A stretch of 64,000 nucleotides of DNA, taken from positions 19,532,721-19,596,720 of the forward strand of contig CALNVZ010003430.1 in NCBI GenBank assembly GCA_940671915.1, given 5' to 3'. Both the position numbers and the translations under genes were made by a program. Each line of letters begins with the position of its first letter. The first letter of the stretch is position 1. This DNA is from Paracentrotus lividus. Its lineage: Eukaryota > Echinodermata > Echinoidea > Camarodonta > Echinidae. Below the pieces are notes generated by a model. The model saw only the letters and a program-made list of their open reading frames with translations, was not told the DNA's origin and did not search any database. Below are positions 34,801 to 45,990 of the stretch, in pieces.

Positions 34801-37800
34801 TTTTCTTTATTTCTATTGGTTATTCTAACTTAATTTGAATATGTAAATTATCTTGAATATTAGTATGATTTGTGATGTGGCAAAGTAGCTTGATAATTAA
34901 ACAGTGCACAACCAGACTTCATCTTGTTAAGTTGTATTTATTTTGTGTCCTGTTCCTGAATCTTCCGTTTGCCGTTTCTGACAGATGCCTGTTTGAGCTT
35001 ATATTTTACTTTACCAAACTGTTCATTTTAAAACCCCACAACTGGAACACACAGAACATATGCCCACTCACAGAACATATGCCCACTCACAAAACAAATG
35101 CCCTCCTTAATGTAATCTCAGTAGACAATGTGTTGACATTATGATAATGTACAATGTACATGATGTACAACAGTAATATCTGCATACATTATACCTTTGA
35201 GCAGTTTGAGCCACTTCTCTGCAATCCATCCCTCTCGTTGATCATTTCAACGATAGTTTGACCAAGACGTACGCATGCATCATGATCAGTCATCCTGGAA
35301 AGTGAATTGAAGCAAATAATCACTTTAAATGGTGACAATATCTAGAAAACCTCTGAAAAACAGCAGATGGGCGGACAACCGAAAAACATGATGCCTCAAT
35401 CTAGCACCATCTTCAGTGGCTGATGCATGAATTAATAACAAAATAAATTACAAATACCTTTTGATATGTCCTGATTTTGAATTTTGTATCAGTGTAAGTT
35501 GGTCTTGATCTAGACTACAGTAAATAATACCACAAAATACATTGAAACAGGGAGAGACTTGAGTGCTGACAGCTTGTTTGTCTTCCCTAAAAAAATTGCT
35601 ACAAATTCAAAATCACGATTTCCAAATTTCACTATTACAACCCCCAAATAAAAATAACAAATAATAAATATAATAAAAACAATAAAACATTGGCGTGAAT
35701 ATTCAAAATTGAATGACATGCGCTGTTAAAACCAACTAACAACAACAACAAAGGATTCATCAAATAGATATCCAAGACTTTCTCCTCATTTAACCCGTTG
35801 TATACTGAGAACTTTTTATAAGGCCGAATGAATAGTGGTAGTCAAGCATGCACATGCTTGCAAGAAATTCTTTCCATTTAAATGTGAAACAAAGACAGCT
35901 TTAAATAGATCAATGTCAGATAATTTAAATTATCGAAGGACTCACTTACACTTATTGCATGGTCAATTATTATTGACCTTGCACCGCCGAGTAGCTATAC
36001 ACGGTGGACGCTCACTCCTGTGAAAAGCATGATTTTTCTGCCTTGTTTTTTAAATCATCAGACGTTTATACTATTCAAAATGTGTCCTATATTAAAAGTT
36101 CAGATATAAATTTATATACATCTCTAATTTAATTTTTAAATTTCTATAAAATGTAAAAAAAACTGGGAAAAAGCTCACCGCTTTGCGACGTAGGTGTGTT
36201 CTCCGTGGGATCTTGCAGGAAAGAGAATTTTTCTCTCGAGAGCATTAGTCTCGTACATAGGCATCTTAATTTTATCACTTAAGCAATGAGATAGATGTAT
36301 AGATCTACTCGTTGGATCAGGGAAATTTATTTGTTTCAAAACAGGATTTTTTTTTTGATAAATTGGTCTGCAAAGTATTGCCCCCCTCCCTCCCTCGCGG
36401 CAGTTTCAACTTTTCTCCTCTCATAATCCTTTTGCTTTGCTTTCTTCTCCCCCCCCCCCCTCTCTCGCTCTCTCTCTTAAAATCCTGTTACCTTTTTTTT
36501 CCCGCTTTGCATTGTGGATCTCAGGCATGTATCCAGGGTGCCAGCCGGCCCTACTACCCCCCCCCCTCCTCTTAAAAAAAAAAAAAAAAAAAAAGAAGCG
36601 ACTGGACCGATTATGCCTAGTGATGGCCAAAAATAATTAATAATAATAACACCTATCCCCCTCCCCCCCCCCCCCGAAAAAAGGGAAAAAATGGCGACCT
36701 GCCAGATTTCCTAATTAACCTTATCCCTTTGCCAAAACTTTGATGACCTTTGATGGGCAAAAGGCCGAATAAAAATTTAACACTACCCCCCTCCCACCCC
36801 CCCCCCAAAAAAAAAGTGGAAATGGAGACCAGCTCCGATTATGATTATGATGGGCAAAAAAAATGAACACCTACCCTCCCAAAAGACCCCCCCCCCTCCA
36901 AAAAAAGAAAAGAAAGAAAAAGAAAAAAAAAGAAAAAAAGGAGAAAAAAAAAGGAAGAAAACAAAGGGAAAACCATGGCCAATATTGATGAACTTTTTTT
37001 TGCCCATCTAGAATCCCCCGCCTCTCCCCCCCCCCCCCAAAAAAAAAAGAAAAAAAAAAGGGAAAAAAGGTTGAAAATGGAGACCAGCTCGATTATTGAT
37101 TTATGATGGGCAAAAAAAAAATTAACACCTAACCCCCCCCCCCCCCCCTCCAAAAAAAAAAAAGAGAAAACAAAAAGGAAAAAAAGAAACAATGTGACAG
37201 GGAAAAAAACTGGATCTGCCACTGGATCTTCGTAAAAAATCCATACATGGATTGGTTGGGACTTCGTGAATAAATCCATTGATAAAAAATCTCTTTGGCC
37301 TGGAAGAAGCTAGTCCCGTAATGAGGTCAATTGAGTTCGCGGTCAATCTGTTTACAATCGTAAACAAATATCGTCAATTACACGATAGTCAATCACAAAT
37401 ATTATCGTAGTATTCTAATGCTTTATGAATGGTTCTGTCCTCTATATTCAAGCTCTTTAGGCTGCAAGCCCTCAAAATCGTTCAACGTACAGTAGCTGGA
37501 GCACACTCCGAAGATTCTCACTCACTGAATTGGCTGATAGGAGATCAGAAACTGACTGAAATTTCTTCATTTCACCAATTTTCCCAACTCTACTCGAGTC
37601 CAGCATACACAGGTAAATGATAGATTAGGTGAGTGTTAAAATTAATTATAACTTTTGACTTAATCGTAAATGTAGGTCTAAATCCATCGGTGGCCGATGG
37701 AATGCGTCAATCCTTTCTAATGTAGGTTTGCACGCATATGTGAGAAGGACTGTTTATGTAATCATGAGTGAAATAAACGGTCGACAAGATATTGTTCTAT

Positions 37801-40800
37801 GTTCCTTCAGCCCGCATATATGCGGGCGTAGTATACAATGGGTTAAGGTTCACGCATTTTGATTCAACATTGACAACAACCAAAAACTTCTTAACAAAAA
37901 CACTGTTTTCTCATTCATAAATTCAACTTTACAAGACACTTGTCGAATACCCTTTTCTCTCATAATGTTACCTTTCTGTGTCGATTTATACAGCATCCAT
38001 AGCAAAACTACTAGTGTAGGTATACTGTCTTCCCAAAACGCAAGAGGATGCACGGAGAAAATTCCTCCATAATTTAGTAATTTATGCATGACGCTCGAAT
38101 GATCCCAATGAATAGCATATGAAATACACTACCATTGTGCCTTCCAATGAACAATATCACTAAAATTTAGATTTGTCATTTATTTTTTGGTAAGTCCTCA
38201 TTCTTTATGCGTTTTGAAATATTGGCGTACGTCCGACAGTGGATTCGTTGAAGTTCCTTTTTTTTTCTCTTCTTTATTCTAAAAAATATTGAAAGAGTGG
38301 GTCTACGCCCAACCGTTTTTGAAGTCGCATCTTGCAGTTTTCTTGCAAAATGTTCTCCGTTTTTTAATGATTGACAGCTGGAGCACGAAGAGCCGAATCG
38401 CTTTCGTGGGTATTCGGTTACTTCCGCGGACTATCAGGTGCGTGGTGATGGCTGCGGCGCTACATCAATGCGCATGCGTAAGTAATGTGCGCATGCGCAT
38501 CTCACTGTTATGGCGCTCTGGACCGATTTATGCTTAGTGAAGGGCAAAAATAATAATAATAATAACAACCTACCCCTTCCCCCCCCCCCCCCCCCCCGAA
38601 AAAAAAAAGGAAAAATGGCGACCTGCCAGATTTCTAATTGAACCTTATCCCTTTGGCCAAACTTGATGACTTTTTGATGGGCAAAGAGCGAAATAAAAAT
38701 TTAACACTACCCCCTCCGACCCCCCCCCCCAAAAAAAAGGTGGAAATGTGAGACCAGCTCGATTTATGATTTATGATGGGCAAAGAAAAATGAACACCTA
38801 CCCCCTCCCAACGACCCCCCCCCTCCAAAAAAAAAAGAAAGAAAGAAGAAAAAAAAAAAAAAAAAGAGAAAAAAAAAAAGGAAGAAAAAAAAGGGAAACC
38901 TATGGCCAATACTTGATGAACTTTTTTTGCCCATCTAAAATCCCCCGCCTCCTCCCCCCCCCAAAAAAAAGAGAAAAAAAAAGGGAAAAAGTTTGAAAAT
39001 GGAGACCAGCTCGATTATTGATTTATGATGGGCAAAAAAAAAAATTAACATCCTACCCCCCCCCCCCTCCAAAAAGAAAAAAAGAGAAGAAAACAAAAGG
39101 GAAAATAAAAAAACAATGTGACAGGGAAAGAACTGGATCTGCCACTGGATCTTTCGTAAAGATCCATACATTGGATTGGTTGGGACTTCGTGAATAAATC
39201 CATTTGATAAAAAATCTTCTTTGGGCCTGGAAGAAAGCTAGTCCCGTAATGAGGTCAATTGAGTTTCGCGGGTCAATCTTGTTTACAATTCGTAAACAAA
39301 TATCGTCAATTACACGATAGTCAATCACAAAGTATTATCATAGTATTCTAATGCTTTATTGAATGGGTTCTGTCCTCTTATTATTCAAGCTCTTTAGGCT
39401 GCAAGCCCTCAACATCGTTCAACGTACAGTAGCTGGAGCACACTCGGACGAGTTCTCACTCACTGAATTGGCTGATAGGAGATCAGAAACTGACTGAAAT
39501 TTCTTCATTTCACCAATTTTCCCAACTCTACTCGAGTCCAACATACACAGGTAAAGTGATAGATTAGGTGAGTGTAAAATAAATTATAACTTTTAACTTA
39601 ATCGTAAGTAAAGGTAGGTCTAAATCCATCGGTGGCCGATGGGAATGCGTCAATCCGTTCTAATACTAATGTAGGTTTGCACGCAGGCGCTAGTGTAGTT
39701 TGGTATCCACTACACACCACCCTACCCCACCACCCTACCCTAACCCTAGTGTGTGGGGGTCGCTGTCAACCCTATCCCTTCACGTAGCAGCAGGCCTCGC
39801 GGCTGGATGCTAAAACTACACTAGCGCCACACAAGCAACTGAACCATCTGGGACTAATGACAAGACTCAGTAAGAAAACTTTCAGAAAACAAACTTAATT
39901 TTTTCGCTTTTTAAAATAACATTTTCACTTATCTTTCTTCAATAACTGAGTGGTCGGATGTTCCTTTCACTATCCCTGATGTTTTTAGTTTTCTTTCTTT
40001 CTTCTTGGATGAAATATTATTTTTTAAAGTCCACTTTCTGAAAATTTCCCCGCACGTTTTTGGGCGGGAAAGGGCAAAAAAATAAGTGATGTTTTAATTT
40101 TTTTTTCATGATTTTGATTTGAAATTTATCCAAAACCTATTCACTGTGTCTTATAATGACATAGACATATGCTACTACTTAATTTTGGAGCTGAAAGTTA
40201 TTGCAAAAATGAGAAAAACCTCAGATTAAACTACATTGACAAGGTTGCAAAATTTTCACCAAAATATGGCAGTTTGGTCCACGAGGTCAATACTAAAGTA
40301 TTGACATCGTATTATGAGTGACTAGCGCCTTGCAAGCATATGTGAGAGGGACTTTATGTTTATGCAATCATGAGTGAAATAAACGGTCGACAAGAGATAT
40401 GTTCTATGTTCCTTCAGCCCGCATATATGCGGGCTTAGTATACAATGGGTTAAGGTTCACGCATTTAGATTCAACATTGACAACGACCAAAAACTTCTTA
40501 ACAAAAAACACTGTTTTCTCATTCATAAAATTCAACTTTACAAGACACTTGTCGAATACCCTTTTCTCTCATAATGGTTACCTTTCTGTGTCGATTTATA
40601 CAGCGTCCATAGCAAAAATACTAGTGTAGGTATACTGTCTTTCCAAAACGCAATGAGGGATGGAAGGAAATTGCCCTCCTTTCAGCATTCATGTCGTTCT
40701 TCTTCCATGTATTTCTGTACTCGAAATACTAACTGTAATGTCAACGAATGGGACTAGAGTAGACTACAGTGTAAAATAAATATACTACTCACCAAGAATC

Positions 40801-40818
40801 TCCGCCGAATCCTGCCAT
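28729..40818 (-). CDS. STX8: Syntaxin-8 (Qc-SNARE), six 5' exons, 3' part not found
   Basis: Coding exons on the minus strand, in order: 40818-40793, 35294-35195, 32294-32200, 31509-31399, 30281-30163, 28821-28729. All junctions are AG/GT and in phase, giving 181 residues, against about 236 in vertebrate syntaxin-8. Residues 1-110 match the N-terminal helical bundle (VRLGQTIVEMINERD; TQREADRRRALVDNL aligns with the vertebrate TQLEGDRRQNLLDDL). Residues 111-150 are the linker with the family's EETRSLSVNELQQEQQ block. Residues 151-181 begin the SNARE helix (AQDQGLDELSAIINKQKRLG). Syntaxin-8 is known to pair with VAMP8, syntaxin-7 and Vti1b in endosome-lysosome fusion. The remaining SNARE helix and C-terminal anchor were not recognised at 1-28728. 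The residue aligning with the zero-layer Gln is His180. Exon 6 ends AATG/GTAAGA, so the gene continues. Confidence 0.88.
28954..29712 (+). mobile_element. GGTCATATTC transposon, copy 2 (759 bp)
   Basis: Perfect 14-base inverted ends GGTCATATTCAAAC / GTTTGAATATGACC with ATAT flanks (28950-28953, 29713-29716). It is roughly 90% alike copy 1 by eye and keeps the CACTCACG words. The different flanking tetranucleotides show two separate insertions. It lies in STX8 intron 5, about 130 bases from exon 6. Confidence 0.82.
29870..30150. repeat. CCA/ATC-type trinucleotide-rich tract
   Basis: Runs of ATCACCACC, CACCACCACC and ATCATC units in two blocks (29870-29960 and 30035-30145), each followed by a similar AAGATnTTGGTAGTTAC sequence. 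The right block ends at the exon 5 donor, so part of the intron-exon junction is itself duplicated at 29962-30015. Confidence 0.55.
30163..30281 (-). CDS. STX8: STX8 exon 5
   Basis: The acceptor is TTTATTACAG. The exon encodes TSLLPSTSGFAQDGW, then GGVSEETRSLSVNELQQEQQ and RILQ, matching the vertebrate EETRGLGFDEIRQQQQ linker; the donor is CAAG/GTAACT. Confidence 0.9.
30654..31234. mobile_element. Foldback element with TTAA flanks (581 bp)
   Basis: Arms of about 240 bases (30654-30900 and 30990-31234) are near-perfect inverse copies, starting AGGGGAATCCAACCCAA and ending TTGGGTTGGATTCCCCT. Both sides carry TTAA (30650-30653, 31235-31238), the target of piggyBac- and Kolobok-like transposases. 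It is in STX8 intron 4 and has no coding capacity. Confidence 0.82.
31399..31509 (-). CDS. STX8: STX8 exon 4
   Basis: The acceptor is TCTGTTCTTAG. TQREADRRRALVDNLKAKEK through TYSAPE, ending AAAG/GTAATT. The TQREADRRRALVDNL block is the strongest family match of the N-terminal half. Confidence 0.88.
32084..32157 (+). repeat. tRNA-like sequence (SINE head or tRNA pseudogene)
   Basis: An A-box-like TAGCTCAGGCGGTAGAGC and a B-box-like GGTCCGAATC are spaced as in a tRNA, and GGCTTCC/GGAATCC ends pair at six of seven positions. The anticodon arm does not pair, so it is not a functional tRNA. It lies in STX8 intron 3, just outside exon 3, on the opposite strand. Confidence 0.5.
32200..32294 (-). 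CDS. STX8: STX8 exon 3
   Basis: The acceptor is TACTGCTCAG. It has 31 codons, INAEIRSRIRRYQQDIKLLD through KKSSSSFH, ending with TT of a split Leu codon before GTATCC. It corresponds to the second helix of the bundle. Confidence 0.85.
32941..34787. mobile_element. Large foldback element (~1.85 kb)
   Basis: The left arm from about 32965 (GTGGGCAAAGTGGGTGGAGC) to about 33600 reappears inverted at about 34070-34751 (GCTCCACCCACTTTGCCCAC), with weaker pairing out to 32941 and 34787. The ~460-base core, 33610-34070, is not palindromic and carries GC-rich words. No clear target duplication and no transposase. It lies in STX8 intron 2. Confidence 0.75.
35195..35294 (-). CDS. STX8: STX8 exon 2
   Basis: The acceptor is CACTTTCCAG. 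It has 33 codons, MTDHDACVRLGQ through QRSGSNCSK, and the donor is AAAG/GTATAA. This is the first helix of the N-terminal bundle. Confidence 0.85.
36601..38043. repeat. Segmental duplication, copy A
   Basis: Matches 38517-40652 in order and orientation: CTGGACCGAT, the poly-C/poly-A array, the GGATCTGCCACTGGATCTT block, TAGTCAATCACAAA, TCCATCGGTGGCCGATGG, GTCGACAAGA and GTGTAGGTATACTGTCTT. Differences are mostly single-base gaps, usually missing from copy A. Confidence 0.8.
36630..37170. repeat. Poly-C/poly-A minisatellite
   Basis: Units of roughly 110-130 bases: GATGGGCAAAAA, TTAACACCTACC, a run of C, a run of A, then GGAAATGGAGACCAGCTCGA. At least four units; the same array recurs in copy B (38540-39090). 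Open frames here are low-complexity artefacts. Confidence 0.65.
38469..38499. promoter_or_regulatory. Paired NRF-1-like motifs
   Basis: TGCGCATGCG at 38469-38478 and a perfect TGCGCATGCGCA at 38488-38499 lie in a small GC-rich island between the two copies of the segmental duplication, 2.3 kb downstream (in STX8 sense) of exon 1. They could mark an alternative promoter; the role is uncertain. Confidence 0.35.
38517..40652. repeat. Segmental duplication, copy B (with insertion)
   Basis: Second copy of 36601-38043. It is longer because of a 644-base insertion at 39686-40329 and many extra single bases. Its right end is only about 140 bases from STX8 exon 1. Confidence 0.8.
39686..40329. mobile_element. 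Insertion element present only in copy B (644 bp)
   Basis: The ends GGCGCTAGTG and ACTAGCGCC are inverted; the flanks TTGCACGCA (39677-39685) and TTGCAAGCA (40330-40338) look like a 9-base target duplication with one mismatch. Copy A has the empty site at about 37727-37738. A compact inner pair GGCGCTAGTGTAGTTT / AAACTACACTAGCGCC bounds 39686-39828, suggesting nesting. Confidence 0.7.
40793..40818 (-). CDS. STX8: STX8 exon 1 (coding part)
   Basis: ATG at 40818-40816, MAGFGGDS plus two bases of a Trp codon, then a perfect GTGAGT donor at 40792. The next exon supplies the G, giving DSW where vertebrate syntaxin-8 begins with a short Trp-containing segment. No upstream in-frame ATG was needed. 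Confidence 0.75.
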
Positions 40819-41039
40819 TTTTGCTGAATATTTTAACACCGTATCGCTGTGTGTTCCCAACAAATAACTTTTGCTCTTATTTTCAATTGAGAAATCGTTA
40901 TATAATGCTTTGAATAAATGGAAATTCAAAGTCTTTTTGATTGCGTTTGATCACAAGACCAGCTTACGGTGTTTGTAAAAATACAAATTTAAAAGAAAAT
41001 ATATCATGATGTAATAAGGATCCATAATTATGAATGATG

Positions 41040-41130
41040 ATGATAATAATAATAATAATACATGGGATTTTTATAGCGCCATTTACCATTTAAATAAAAT
41101 GCTCAAGGCGCTTTTACAAAGTAATACCAA
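41040..41130 (-). repeat. SINE tail fragment, reversed
   Basis: (TAA)n followed by TTTTTATAGCGCCATTTACC and CAAGGCGCTTTTACAAAG, the 3' module of the SINE family. Confidence 0.5.
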
Positions 41131-41172
41131 GAATAGTACACAAGGATGAATGTCTGTCTTCAAGAAAAAACA

Positions 41173-41175
41173 CTA

Positions 41176-41210
<35 letters not shown>

Positions 41211-41395
41211 CATCATCATCATCATCATCATGATGATGATGATGATGATGAGGATGATGATCATGATGATGATGATGATGATGGCGATGATGATGATGAT
41301 GATGATGGTGATGATGATAAAGATGGTTCGGTGAAAATGATGACGATGATAATGATGATGATGATGATGAACGAGACAACGATGACAATTATGAT
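41173..41395. repeat. (ATG/GAT)n microsatellite with internal inversion
   Basis: About 70 trinucleotides of GAT type; at 41210-41231 the phase flips to CATCAT, making the array partly self-complementary. Met- or His-rich frames across it are artefacts. Confidence 0.85.
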
Positions 41396-42570
41396 TATGA
41401 CGATGAAAATGCGAGATTGCATTAATTATTCAGGAAATGGTGAAGGATATAAATCAATTATCACCATTTTAGAATTATAGGCCTGTGACTAAAGAAACGA
41501 TAGAAGAATATGTGATGCGTCACGTCGAAAGGAGAGACTATTCGCAATTTTTGAAATCCATTTTATTTGATATTATTGATCCCTGATTCATTGCCTTGAA
41601 TTTGATATATAACCCGACTGTAAAGAGTAAATAGAAGTGGGATATTAGCCTCTGAACGCGAGGAGAATTGTGCTCTTGGAAATCAAATCAGAGAAAACGT
41701 CTGCAAAGTTTGACTTCCTTTGTACCCCGCGCCAGAAAAATAGAACACTCTGTCACCGCTGTACTCACCGAAATGCCCTAGCAACCACTTGTTACAAAGG
41801 TGAAACGATTGACCAATGAGGAGGCTGCATTCAGGTATACAGAGAACAATACTCGTCCGTCACGCATGATCGAGGCAAGCAAGCGCAGCAAGCGGAAATA
41901 ACGGCGATGTTCAATCTTCTCAAAAAAAAAAAGAAGCTGAATTTGTTAGTTGTTTTATATCTTCGTCAAATAAATGAAAACGTCATGTCTTTCTATTTGT
42001 TAAGAAAAAGTCGCTCTTTTAAGAAAAGTGTTTACCAATCCTGGCGCTAAAATAGTTAGAAACAAAACTATTTAAAACCTTTTTTGGGGTTTATTCCGAT
42101 GTTTGCGTGCGTTCTTTGAATGTCAATCGCGTACTCTTACTCATAATAAAGCGAGTCATTTTGATCTGAACTCTGTTGGAAATTTAAACATAATAATGGT
42201 CTATAGACTAAATATTCTTGTACAGGGGCTTATGCATTTTGTTTATATTCTTTGAATAAGTATATGATAGAGATAAGCCTCCAAAAATGTTTTAATAAAT
42301 TATTTGCGCCTCACGAATGTATTTAGAATTCTCTGATCACGTTTTATGAGTGGCTAGGTTAGCTTAAGACAATGAAATAAAAACGTAAATGATTTGCTCG
42401 ATCTCGTCTTTTATTGATGAAACTTGTTACCAGTAATAAGAAGATATTAATAATTTTAGAATGAATTATTTAAGAGTAAATCGTATTTTGTTTCGTCGTG
42501 TTTAGTAAAACGCTACTTTCTTAAACACATTACTTTGTAAAATAAACTGCAGAAATTGCTAGTAGCTATG

Positions 42571-43135
42571 GGTGCTATCTCACCTCGCGGAGACGTCTCC
42601 GCGACAGAATACAAATTTCGTCTCCGGACGGATAAATAGTATTAGAGACGTCTCCGAGACGCTTCAGCGGCAATTTATGAAGAGAGAAATCCGTCTCCGT
42701 AATTCAGGAGACGTCTCTAATACATTTTATTCTTCGCGGAAACAAAACTTCTATTCTTTTGCGGAGACGTCTCCGCGACTCATGGAACACTTTATCTTTG
42801 AAAGCTATCTTTCTCTCTCTTCTCACTCTCTCTCTCTCTCTCTATATCTGTTTCTTCTTGCCCTTCTCTTTCTTTTCTATTGCATTGCTATTTGGATCGG
42901 TAATTTGTTCCGATCGAGTTTGCAAAATTAAACTTAAATTGATAACGCCAATTGATTTGGGTGTGAGGATTTGGATTGCCTATTTTTTGGTCAAAATGGG
43001 CTTACGTTAAAAGCCGGGGGGGGGGGGGTGGGGGGGTCACTCACCACATTATGTGTTACTCAAGCGGGTCCCCGTGTTCTCGTCGACGCTTTACTTAAAA
43101 TAGGGGGGGTTATTCATACTCCTTACTATCTCCCT

Positions 43136-43166
<31 letters not shown>

Positions 43167-43861
43167 TTGTTTCTCTCTTGCCCACTATCTTTCTTTATTA
43201 TGGCATCGCTATTTGTATCGGTAGTTTGTTCCGATCGAGTTTGCAAAATTAACTTAAATTGATAACGTCAATTGATTTGGGTGTGAGGATTTGTCTTTAT
43301 TGATAATAATATTCAAAATAGTAGCCAAAGGCTGAAGACAAAATAAATTAAAAAGGGTATATAAATATGAAAATATGAAAACAAATAAAACAAATCTTAA
43401 AAACTGCACAACATTAAAGTTTAAAAAGTTTAATTTTGTGTAAATTCTTACGGAACTTTTGTCGTAGTGAAGGGTGATATAGCGGAGACGTCTTCGCAAC
43501 GGAATCGTTTCTTCGAGACGGATAAAAAGTTTATTCCTTCTTTATTCCGTCGAGGAAAAGTCTCCGAGATTATCTCCACGACAATTTTCAAAATTGTTTA
43601 CAAAATAGCGGAGACGTCTTCGCAAAGGAATCGATTTTTCGCGACGGATAACGTTTATTCCGTCTTTATTCTGTCGAGAGAAAGAAGTCTCCGAGATGTT
43701 TTCAAAATCTGTTTCAAAGCAGTTTCAGAGAAATGTCTCAAAGTAGTATCCGCGATCATGAACGTCTCGGAGACGTCTCCGCGACGTCTCAACAAATCGT
43801 CTCAAACTTGTTTCTAAGCGTCTTAAAGTTGTTTCAAGTAGTTCCCAAAAAGTGAGATACC
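42571..43861. mobile_element. GGAGACGTCTCC-rich transposon, long copy
   Basis: Begins GGTGCTATCTCAC and ends GTGAGATACC. Both flanking parts (42583-42785 and 43470-43800) are packed with GGAGACGTCTCC palindromes and GCGAC words. The middle carries CT runs and a tandem duplication, so the element was probably invaded. No transposase. Confidence 0.65.
42860..43295. repeat. Tandem duplication inside the long GGAGACGTCTCC element
   Basis: GATCGGTAATTTGTTCCGAT and GAGTTTGCAAAATTAA, then ATTGATTTGGGTGTGAGGAT, occur at 42894-42973 and again at 43216-43291, about 320 bases apart, each preceded by a CT-rich run. Confidence 0.6.
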
Positions 43862-45339
43862 AGCAGCAGTTATAAACTAGATGATTTGCCACTCCCCCCC
43901 CTTAGCTCATTGGTTTCCACATAATGCAATATCAACAATTTTAAAACCATATTTTTTTTTCAATTTTAAATTAGCATCTCTTACGCGTCTTAAGACTTTA
44001 ACCTAAATACTTGTATCAGAAGTATTATGATCACGTCACCTCTTTGTGTGCTCTATGTTTCCCTGATGGAACAAATTTGTTTATAGGGAGGTTTAATTTC
44101 CATCAGGACAACGATATCGCGCCCCTAAAATAAAATGCTGAAATTAACATTCATTTGGATCCAGATAGCTAGTCAAGCAATAAGTAGCTTTTCCCCCCAT
44201 AACCCCCCCCCCCCCACCCGATTGTTAGATTTGACATTCGTTTGCGTGCTCCGCTATCCCGGATGAACAAGCTTTATTCACAGCAGGTTGTGTGGCATCG
44301 CACAGCTGAGTGCAGCTAAAGAGAGTTTAGTTCGCTATTCGCTCACAAAAACGAAACAAAAAGCCAATAGAAATCACACAACACATGACGTGAACGTCCA
44401 ACAAACAAAGCCATGCGTTGCTAAGGGCGGAGCTAAACGGAGAGGGGAAATGAGCGTGGACGTGCGCTTGTATGTCCGGAAAAAAAATTATGACCGAAAA
44501 ATACACTCGCCGAAAAACTGCTTTTTTACCACTTTCCCGTTATCATTTTCACTCATTTTTTTTACAGAGCAAAGATGAAGCATGGTAGAACCAGAAATAA
44601 TTAAAAAAAATTTCCTCAAAATTTGAGTTTTTTATTAGTTTGTCGATTTACTCGGATCTTTGATCTGCGACTTCTCTCTCATTTCGACAAGACGTATCAC
44701 ATATGTTAGTAAATTGACACTTCTAACTACTTCTAGCGCTATCACTTCATTGCAAAATCAAACAATGTGGTATAGCGCCCCCTTTTTTTCACCAACTCAT
44801 ATATAGGGCCTATTGAGATAACCATTTGAGATTGGACAAGCAGTACAGCATGTATTTTTCTCTTTTTTTTTTTTTTTTTTCTTTTTCTTAATCAACTTTA
44901 ATAATTTAAATATATATAAATATATTAGCAGGGTCTTATTGTTTCTTTGTTTACTTAGTAACTCTGAATTCGGGAAACATTCAGAATGAAGCTATGAAGA
45001 TCATCGGGTTGAAAAAGGCAAATCCACTTACTTTTACAGATTGATTATTGATTATTGATTGCTAATGATCATCATAATGCCTTGCTTACTCTGAATAATC
45101 CAAATTAAACATAAAGACTAATTCCCGATTACCAATAGGCCTATACCTAATACTCAGGACTACCTTTAACACTGTTCCTTTTCAAGAGAAAAAACACGTA
45201 AAATACACCGGCCAATCGTGTTGATGTCAACGTGAAAGTGTAATGAACCAAGTCCTATTTTCAGGAAGCTCCAGCCACACCAAGATGAAAAGCATCAAAC
45301 CGAAAAAAAAAAAAAAAAAAAACAGTGTAGCCTCGGATG

Positions 45340-45990
45340 ATGCTCGTTGTTCCTAAGGTTCGGTCGTTCGTCCACAAATGTTTCAGGGTTCCTAAATCCG
45401 AACACACATATTTCGTATATCTGAATGTTCGTTTTTCCGATAATTAAATAAGGACGTATTTGTTTATCGGAACATCGTTGCAATAGTCACAAGGTTCGTT
45501 GTTCCGAAGGTAAGGTCGTCCGAAAATGATATAGGATTCGTTAGTCCGAAAGTTCGTTTATCCGAACAGACATATTCCAATATCCGAATGTTCGTTTCTC
45601 CGAACATTATAAAGATTGGTTCGTTTATCCAAACTTTTGGAGCAATAGTCCGACACTCCGACTGCTCGATTCTCTCCGAAAGTAAAATTGGGTTCGTTCA
45701 TCCGAAAGTAAAATAGGGTTCAATTCATCGATAGTAAAATAAGGTTCGTTGATTCGAATATGCAAAGGGGTTCGTTGATCAGAAAATAAATCAAGGATCG
45801 TTAATCCGACATAGAATAGTTTTATAGTGTTGTCGTTATTTTATTTTCAAGTTTATATCGCACCCTATTTCGTTTTTGGACCAAAGAATCTTATTCATTT
45901 TTCGGATCAACGAACCTTCATTTTCGGATTAACGAATCTCCGAACCCTGCTTCGTTGTCAAAGAATCGAAATTCGTACTATTAATTTATT
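45340..45990. repeat. Array of TTCGTTnnTCCGAA palindromes
   Basis: More than fifteen TTCGTT, TCCGAA, CGGAT or AACGAA words, spaced 15-40 bases apart, with A-rich spacers such as AAATAGGG. Individual words are palindromic and the right end carries inverse forms (CGGATTAACGAATC). A smaller piece is at 48460-48512. Confidence 0.7.

Noticed and set aside
36783..37367. Phe/Gly-rich minus-strand frames
   Set aside because: They are readings of the poly-C/poly-A minisatellite; the homologous frames at 38634-39328 have the same cause.
41146..41388. Met-rich and His-rich open frames
   Set aside because: They are translations of a GAT/ATG microsatellite and carry no other information.
44288..44578. 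96-residue plus-strand frame near a promoter-like patch
   Set aside because: Composition looks random after the first 40 residues and it ends in a poly-Phe stretch from a T-rich repeat; no domain seen.
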